Positions 57,380 to 64,000 of a stretch of DNA of 64,000 nucleotides are shown here, piece after piece. The notes below the pieces were generated by a model. That model searched no databases and was not told where the DNA came from. It saw only the letters and a list, made by a program, of their open reading frames with translations. The first letter of the stretch is position 1. Each line of letters begins with the position of its first letter. The DNA is from Juglans regia. Its lineage: Eukaryota > Streptophyta > Magnoliopsida > Fagales > Juglandaceae. The stretch spans positions 3,480,243-3,544,242 of the forward strand of contig NC_049907.1 in assembly GCF_001411555.2 (NCBI RefSeq). Reading direction: 5' to 3'. Both the position numbers and the translations under genes were made by a program.

Positions 57380-58658
57380 TGAATCAAAAGATTGGACCTT
57401 TTTTTTATTTATTTTGGGATTTTGGTAAAGAAAAAGAAGTAATGAAAATCTAAAATGAAGAGGGCATAAAAAGGATCTGTTTGTTTAGATTTCTAAATAA
57501 TGGAAAATGGCTCTTCCTTCCCTCTCAGATTCTATCCATTTTTCCCGTCTGAAATCTATTTCGTATATCAGCTAGTGAGGATTTGGGGAGGGAAGATATG
57601 AAGTACTCTACTTTTTAAAGTTTTTCTTTCCATGTCCAAGGAAAAAAGTAGCCAACTTTTTCGTGCTTTGTTCTTCTACATATCGACCTGATTTTGTCTG
57701 GTCCTCTCCGACCCAATCCTGGACCTTAGAACAGCATTTGGATCTTGGAACGAGGAGAGGGTGGGTCTTGTCCATTCTGTCCCCGTTACAACTAAAAACA
57801 TCGAACACGAGGAGACATCAAAGATTGGTAGTTTGATGTTATGGGCTGGCTGTAGAAATAGTTTATACAGTTGTGTATGTTCATCGTTACTCTATTTCCT
57901 GTGCGGCTCGTGCAGCTATGTTTCTCGAAACAATTGTAGTAGGATCGCTCATCTATTATTAGATCGATCACCATATCCTACTTCACTTCCTTCACATGAT
58001 AGTCTAAAGAAATACCCATCAATAGTGTTATTAGTTCTATGAACAATGATATTTACACAACACATTTCATAATATATTTCACAACATATTTTTTAAAGTG
58101 AGGTATTTTTGTAAAGTGACATTACTTTTATAAAATATTTTACTAAAATACAATTTATTTTAAAATATGGTTGTGTAATGTATTGTAAAAAGTGACGTGT
58201 GTTTATTATTTTTCTTTTGGAAATCAAATAGATAAATATTATCACAAATTGTTGAAGCATTTTTGGGTCCTATCATGAAAGCTAGGAGGAGTCATCCTAG
58301 GCCCACGATTGTGGCTTTTGCGTCAGTACGGTGTCCTGGCGTTTGTCGATAAAAGTAAATAATAAATGAAATATAAATGAGAGAGACATAAAGACTTTCA
58401 ATTTGACAAAAAACTATATCCACGTGGTGTTTGGACGGAAACCCTATATGCTTCGTATATAGTCTCTCATGACCTTACGTATCTCTCAATACAATAGAGA
58501 TTGACTACCCTATTGTCCAGAGAAAGAAGATGATGTCTCTAGAGTCCCAAGATGGTAGAAGAAGCATTTCGACAAGTGTCCTTGATTGAGGCCTTTATGG
58601 AATGGTTTGTGAGATGTCATCTTTATGTCCTTGTCACATTTTCTTTTTACGTGTCTTA
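57380..58658. other. Intergenic, MITE-like stretch inside
   Basis: No gene recognised. 58,040-58,210 has inverted text (cacaacacatttcataatat ... attgtaaaaagtgacgtgtg), probably a short MITE similar to 13,140-13,325. Short frames near 57,760 have no domain. Confidence 0.4.
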
Positions 58659-58666
58659 TTTGTCTT

Positions 58667-60377
58667 AGATGTGTAATCGTTCCAGTCCATTTTTTGGAGG
58701 GTCATAGACTGAAAATTTTGGTCCACCATTTTTTCGGGTCGAACCGGACTGATAACTATCGGTCTAGTCGATCCATATGAGCTAGAAATATTTTTTTCTC
58801 CTTTTTTTTGACAAATAAATTAATATAAAATTAATTAAATTATTAAAATTAAATTAAGTGAACTCTTTAATGTGGATTATGTAACTAATTACTAATTCAT
58901 TAAAAAATAACTTAGTAAATAATAAATTATAATTATATTTATGATGTTAATAGTTACTAGAAAATATCTTCCCACAAGGCCTTCCGATTTCCTTCAAATA
59001 ATAGCCCCCAATGGTGGTCATATAGACACCCCATATTTGGAAGCCTGGACTGCACTGCAAAAATTTCTTCCTCACTCTCGACTCCCTCTCCTTCCTCAGA
59101 ACCCAAGTTCTTACCTTTTCATGTCAGGACCATTAATGAAAAGCTCAAAACTTGAGAAAAGAAAGATTTGGCTGATGGATTTTTCGAGTCCAACTCCAAG
59201 CTCCTAAAGCCCTCAGCAACTATGCTAGGTGCCGCAGCTTTAGCCTTACACTACTCGAATTTGATCATAGTGATGGAGAAGATGATCAAGTCACCATAAT
59301 TGGTTGGTGTGGATGCCAAGGATTATCTTTATGCAATGTTACCAAGCAGTATACGTTCGATGCTGAGGGATAGGTTGAAGGGATCCATAGGGTTTTCAGA
59401 GAGCGATTTGATTCTTGCTAGGGAGTGGAGGGAGGCCTTGGGAAGGATATTGGGTTGGTTTTCACCATTAGCACATAATATGATAAAATGGCAAAGTGAA
59501 AAGAGCTTTGAGCAGCAAACTTTGGTGCCCAAAACAAATATGATGCTTCTGCAGACGCTATTTTTTGTGAACAAAGAGAAGACCGAGGCTGCCATTACCG
59601 AGCTATTAGTGGGATTGAACTACATTTGGAAGTTTGCGAGGGAGATGATTGCTAAAGCCCTATTAGAATCCACCAACTTCAATGGGATCTTGAATGCCCT
59701 GACACGATGGTTTAAAGGGGTGCGTCGGTCTAGTTTGGAGCTCCTCTGTCGGTGTGACAGTCGTACAGTGTGCAGCGGTGGGGTGGGTGCTAAGTGCGAA
59801 GGTGTCGAAGTGGGTCTCTTTTCACAGGAGGAAAACACACACAGGAGAAAGTGGGAGTTCTGCTTTTGCTATGCTGTGATGCAGTGCAAGAGTTTACCGT
59901 TCCAAAGAGGATTGGCTGATGTGTCAGCATAGCATTGGTTGCTGTTAAACCAACAACTTCGGCATTACCATTCTAAAGAGAAACTGTAGCTACTAACTTA
60001 GAACATTAGTATTCATAATGGCATGTATTAAAATTTTAACATTTTATATACGATTAATGAATATTAAATAATTTTATTATTCATAAATTATTCATACTTA
60101 TTTACAATATAAGTATCTTAAAAATATTACCTAATTACTTAACTTATATAATTATTATATAAAATAATATATTATATATAAGAAATTTATATGTAAACAT
60201 TTTGGTCTGATTAGGTTCGATTTGGTCTAAAAAAATACATCCAAGGACTAGATCGAAAACCGAATTTCTAAGACACCATGTATCAAGATCGACCAAAATG
60301 ATTTTTGATTTGATCCGGACCAAACCATTCGGTCCAATTGGTTTTTTCTGATCTAGATCGAAAAATGATCACCCCTA
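58667..60377. mobile_element. Probable non-autonomous hAT carrying captured gene DNA
   Basis: The right end reads gatcacccct-a with gaccaaaccattcggtcc-type subterminal repeats (60,200-60,377). The left end region (58,680-58,780) has the same style (ccggactgataactatcggtc). Direct flanks TTTGTCTT (58,659-58,666) and CTTGTCTT (60,378-60,385) match at 7 of 8 bases, the size of a hAT target duplication. The left terminal inverted repeat is poorly matched, so the left border is an inference. The interior holds a DUF668 gene fragment. Confidence 0.5.
59199..59715 (+). pseudogene. DUF668 (PSK-simulator-like) gene fragment
   Basis: Homologous to the DUF668 domain of plant PSI (PSK SIMULATOR)-type proteins: MLGAAALALHYSNLIIVMEK, an in-frame TAA where the family has SPHLVGVDA-like text, then GVDAKDYLYAMLPSSIRSML, LAREWREALGRILGWFSPLA, QSEKSFEQQTLVPKTNMMLL and EAAITELLVGLNYIWKF, ending near FNGILNAL. 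Both the family's N-terminal DUF3475 part and its C-terminus are absent; the frame runs on into unrelated sequence to 59,932. Intronless and broken, so not functional. A start at 59,300 gives 210 codons but lacks most of the protein. Confidence 0.85.
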
Positions 60378-60672
60378 CTTGTCTTCCAATGCTTTATTAC
60401 GCCTTTTAGGTTTGTCTCGTCTCATCTTCCTTCTTTTCCTCGTGCTCTTGATGATTGTCCTATTGGGTTGGGCCTAGTTTATTTGGTATCAACACAAATC
60501 TTTATTACTTCAATCATCCCAGTATTTATGAATTTGACAAGGTTTTAAAGATGATAAATATTAGTATGAGCAAATATTAGTTATTTAATTTAAGGATTAA
60601 AGTTGGAAATTAAAAATATAGATTTGGCTTGGCCCTAGTTCTTGTAATTGGATTCATTAGATGTGGTATACA

Positions 60673-61265
60673 TCTACTACTATATATAAAAGCGGAGTCA
60701 TATAATTTCGACGTGACATTCTATCCATAAAAGTAGACATTTTATCTATTAAATTTGAAGTGTTATGTTTATGAAGCGGTAAACATTTTAAAAACAATAT
60801 TTCATTATGAACCATTATAACTTTTGAGTTTCATTTAATTTCTTATATATAAAGATATAAACATATTCAAGATTCGACCAAAAAGTACTAATTCAACATT
60901 TATATTGTTTTGTATTTTAAGCGGAGTAATATGACTCCGATGTGGCATTCTACCCATAAAAATATACATTCTACCAATTAAACTTGAAGTGTTATTTTTA
61001 TGGAGCGATAATTTTTTTAAAAGTAATGTTTCATTATGAATTGTTGTAATTTTTAAATTTCATTTCTTTTCTTATATATAAAGATATAAATCGATTCAAG
61101 TTTCCATCCAAAGTTACTATTTCAACATTTATATTGTTTCGTCAGATAAATCCCCTTATAAATAGTTTCGAATTTTTCAACTATAAAACTTGGTCACTCT
61201 CTAAATCTCTCTCCCTAATTCACAACATACACAACAATCATCGCATTGTACGAGTTTTAGGCTCG
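60673..61265 (+). mobile_element. Helitron-like non-autonomous element, 593 bp
   Basis: The 5' end TCTACTACTATATATAAAAG follows an A. The 3' end is atcgcattgtacgagttttaggctcg followed by T. Helitrons insert between A and T, start with TC and end in CTRR; this end (CTCG) departs from the usual CTAG by one base, and the expected GC-rich hairpin before it is weak. No rep/helicase. The 5' half is repeated in tandem: 60,691-60,919 and 60,920-61,140 share agcggagt, ccataaaa, acatt, tttcattatga and cttatatataaagatataaa. Confidence 0.65.
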
Positions 61266-61269
61266 TGTC

Positions 61270-61800
61270 TCATAATATAAGGGACGCATATTACACATCT
61301 AATGAGTCCAATTCCAACAAAAACTAAACCTGAGTAATCTAACAAATTTCATATGACCTCAATTCTACTATGGAATAGCGCATGTAAACGAAAATTAGAT
61401 AATTTAAAATTTATAAAGTATGGTTTAATTTGGCAAAAAGTGATTGTTGTACTCTCTTCCACGTTTGCATTTAAACGAAGCTACATCAATTTCATAATAA
61501 TCTAGCAAGGTTTTATATTTTTAACTCAATTTATAAATTTATTTTTATAAAATTAAAGTATTTCTTTTACATAAAATTTATCAAGAGAAATATTATAAGG
61601 AATCTATACACTAAATATATCTATTTAATTATATAATTTATGATTTTTATCATTTTATTTAAATACATACATATTTAAGTATTAAAATAAAAAATAAAAA
61701 TAATAAATCACATTTTAATTAAATGAAAAATATGTGGTGTAATTTGTCAATATCATCTATCAAACATTTCATGTTGCTTTTATTTTTTCTCTGAAATATT
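61270..61800. other. Non-coding AT-rich interval
   Basis: No gene, repeat pair or RNA identified. Confidence 0.5.
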
Positions 61801-61804
61801 GATC

Positions 61805-62280
61805 GCAAAATGACATGGCGACACGCCCACATGATGAGCACGAATCTCAATAGCCCTAACACGCCCATTGGGTTGGGCCACCTCTGTACGTGACGTTCCT
61901 ATCCATACTAGTTTCCACATGCTTACCGCTAGCCTCAGCGTACAAAAAAAGCAAACACGTTCTGGGCACCATTTCCGTATTCCTTTCTATCCCACTGAAT
62001 CAGGCTGAGCCGCAGATCGCGAGGTCCACCCTGCCCTGCCTGTTTCCTCTGTTCCCTAATCCGTGCACTGTTTCCTAATTTTGCCCGACCGTCCGACCAA
62101 CAGCTCGCGAGTTGTGCGCCTCAATCACAGAAATTTACCGTCTTTTCTCCCTGCAACCTTTCTTCGAGCAGGTTTGCTTCATTCAAGCCCTTTCCATATC
62201 ATTGTGTAATCTTCATCCGCGCTTTCCTTAACAAGATTCAGGTTTGGGATTGTTTAACTTATGTTTTTTTTCCCAAAAAT
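61805..62280 (+). promoter_or_regulatory. Possible promoter/leader of a gene beyond the right edge
   Basis: A GC-richer, CpG-containing stretch in AT-rich surroundings. It has a pyrimidine-rich segment and potential splice boundaries (gagcaggtttgc near 62,170; attcaggtttgg near 62,240). It resembles a plant 5' leader followed by a long intron. The 62-codon frame at 61,890 has no domain. Direction is a guess. Confidence 0.25.
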
Positions 62281-62770
62281 GAATGTAGATACCACTGTGT
62301 ATATCATCTGGGTTTTGGCGCCTGAGTGAGTATTTATATGTACGCAAATGCGAGGTTTATTTGATTGGAAACTCACTTTATTTAGTTTGAGTTTTTAGGA
62401 CCATTTCTGTGGTATTTTGATACATTATTAAAGTGGTGATGCGGAGCTTTTCTCTTCTGATTAACAGAAGAGAAAATAAGAAGTCTATGAACCAGGGCAA
62501 TCCTTCCATGTATTGTTGATTTTGTAGAACTTGAGATAAAGGAAGAAATGTTGAGGATTCCTTGGAGAGCTTAAAATGACGTTATTTTTGTTCATTCTTG
62601 AGTTTTGGCATTTATATGTATTTGCTTTGGTTTGGTCCTTACCATGCCAGTCTAAGCAATTAGATATATATATTTATTTCCCAGCTTGTTATCTTCTTAT
62701 AATAATCTTATTGGGGGACGTAGGGCGTCTATTTCTGCTGCAATTTATGATGTGCTGAAAGTTAAAGAAT

Positions 62771-63149
62771 TTCTTTCATTTTTAAAGTTAAGGAATTAAG
62801 CCCTCAAATTTACGCATGGGAAAGGAAAAAGAACTATTTTTGTATAGTTGCAAGCATGGAAATTAGGCTTTCTGTACTTGAGCTAGATGTGAAAAGGCGG
62901 TAGCTGCACCCTTAAATTGCTTCCATTTTATCATTCAAGCAGACTTTTGTATATATTCACATGGTTTAACAAGAGGTGAAGAATTTCATTTTTATTTTTT
63001 TTATTGGTAGATTTCCTTTTTATTTGGAAAGTAAGGGAATTAAGGCCTCAAATTTATGAATGAGAAAGGATAAAGAAATAATTCTGTATAGTTGCAAGCA
63101 TGAAAATTAGGCTTTTCTGTACATAAGCTAGATGCCAAATGTTGGTAGT
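62771..63149 (+). repeat. Direct duplication, about 240-bp period
   Basis: 62,771-62,910 and 63,011-63,149 match: (t)aaggaattaagccctcaaattta, gtatagttgcaagcatg, aaattaggcttt, ctgta, agctagatg. Divergence is moderate with small indels. Non-coding. Confidence 0.8.
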
Positions 63150-63190
63150 TTCCCTCAGTTCTGAGGACAAAAGTAGTGTGTCATACACAC

Positions 63191-63195
<5 letters not shown>

Positions 63196-63221
<26 letters not shown>
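63196..63221. repeat. TA microsatellite
   Basis: Uninterrupted TA run of 26 bases. Confidence 0.9.
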
Positions 63222-63374
63222 GTTCACAATGGTTTGTTGGTTGACCCTTAAATGATTATGATAATATGCCATTGAGAGGGAGGCTGGTGATTGTTTCGTG
63301 GAAGCCAAATATGGTAGCATATTGTGAGGATGGTGTTCAAATGAGGTCATTGGGCCTTTTTGGGTGGGGGGACT

Positions 63375-63800
63375 TCTCTCGCTTTATTAAATAGTCCCGT
63401 TTCAAAATGCTCCTCCTCCTCATCCCTTCAATTGGCCTTCTTTTCCCTAGAAGCGTTTTTGGAGAAACAAGGCGTCTGCGTGGTATGTTTCTTTGTTTGG
63501 ATGGCTGCCTTGTGAAAGATTTTAACAATGGATAATTTGAGGAAAATACATATTGTAGTAGTGGAATGGTGTTGTATGTGTCACCAAAATGGGGAGAATA
63601 TTGACCTTCTTTTACTGCATTGTAATTTGGCTAGGAGCATATATGTAGCTATATCTAGCACTTATATGTAGCCATAGGGTGGCAGGCTTATTGGCATGTT
63701 GGCAGAATCCTTGTGGTAGCCACCAACACTTAAGAGTTTGGATGGCCCTCTATGCTTAATGTGGCGCATTTGGAAAAAATGCAATGCCAAACTTTGGAGA
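63375..63800 (+). pseudogene. LINE fragment, zf-RVT region
   Basis: Text in shifting frames resembles the zinc-binding region after LINE reverse transcriptase: a head of the IW..KAP type near 63,440-63,500, then ILTMDNL, IVVVEWCCMCHQNGENIDLL, LHCNLARSIY, and later LMWRIWKKCNA. It has several frameshifts and stops and no other LINE domain. A related but different LINE lineage from the ones at 35-48 kb. Confidence 0.7.
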
Positions 63801-63845
63801 CTGTGAGAGGGTAGTGACAGAGCCAAAAGCCATATTGTTTATCAA

Positions 63846-64000
63846 TAGGGGTGATAAACGGTCCGTCCGGACCGAGATTGAGATCGGTTGGTCTCGGTCC
63901 ACGTTTTAGAGGATTGAAAAGTTTAGGTCCAGTCCACGGTCCAAGGTTTTTTTCAGACCGGACCGGACTAAATGAAAAAATAAAAAAAGTATATATATTT
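63846..64000. mobile_element. Left end of a hAT-type MITE, cut by window edge
   Basis: Starts taggggtgataaacggtcc and continues with ccgtccggaccgag, ggtctcggtcc and cagaccggaccggac, the same style as 29,040-29,738 and the end at 60,377. The other end lies outside the window. Confidence 0.7.

Noticed and set aside
57761..58042. 93-aa plus frame after the SURNod19 gene
   Set aside because: No domain or signal, and no support for a separate gene; probably intergenic.

Overview
This is a nuclear window from a woody eudicot. The evidence is a plastid-type geranylgeranyl diphosphate synthase, UPF0496 and SURNod19 genes, a nuclear tRNA-Asp, plant L1-type LINEs, Ty1/copia and Ty3/gypsy LTRs, hAT and Helitron remnants, and a dense set of small AT-rich MITEs. 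One MITE family (core motif like ctcaactcatctcaac, seen at least five times) reminds me of walnut-family (Fagales) genomes, but that is memory only and the genus is not established. Intergenic DNA is very AT-rich and most of the window is transposon-derived.

Layout. 1-1.8 kb: the LTR/gag end of a decayed Ty3/gypsy element on the minus strand, running off the left edge. 2.5-5.1 kb and 13.3-16.9 kb: two direct copies of a block carrying a UPF0496 (DUF677) gene, both minus strand. Copy 2 has gained a 931-bp LTR-like insertion with a 5-bp target duplication, and copy 1 shows the empty site. Between them lie a dead hAT transposase (6.4-8.3 kb), a short membrane-protein gene fragment, small tandem repeats and an LTR fragment. 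17-26 kb is gene-poor and MITE-rich. Its most striking feature is a hairpin with 61-bp, almost perfectly paired arms at 22.5 kb.

26.3 kb: tRNA-Asp(GUC). 27.0-28.1 kb: an intact, intronless GGPP synthase gene (minus), making the C20 precursor of carotenoids, chlorophyll side chains, tocopherols and gibberellins. 28.9-29.7 kb: hAT-type non-autonomous elements.

30.6-48.8 kb: a layered retrotransposon nest. A L1-type LINE (43,111-48,812, plus) has a 15-bp target duplication. Its upstream flank and 5' part are present a second time at 30,574-33,119, separated from the main copy by a 1.45-kb LTR. A second LINE (37,131-42,732, minus, 10-bp target duplication) and a third, 5'-truncated LINE (35,384-36,331) then landed in the right-hand copy. 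All coding capacity in the nest is broken.

49-54 kb: MITEs, fold-back repeats and a 268-bp solo LTR with an exact 5-bp target duplication. 54.2-57.2 kb: an apparently intact SURNod19 gene (plus) with a signal peptide and at least two coding introns. 58.7-60.4 kb: a probable non-autonomous hAT carrying a piece of a DUF668 (PSK-simulator-like) gene. 60.7-61.3 kb: a Helitron-like element. The right edge holds a possible promoter/leader of a gene lying outside the window, a LINE fragment and the start of another hAT-type element.

The five clearly functional loci are the two UPF0496 genes, tRNA-Asp, GGPPS and SURNod19. They have no evident joint function. I see no sign of a new multi-gene system. 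The value of the window is in its unusually readable transposition history and in the hairpin locus.
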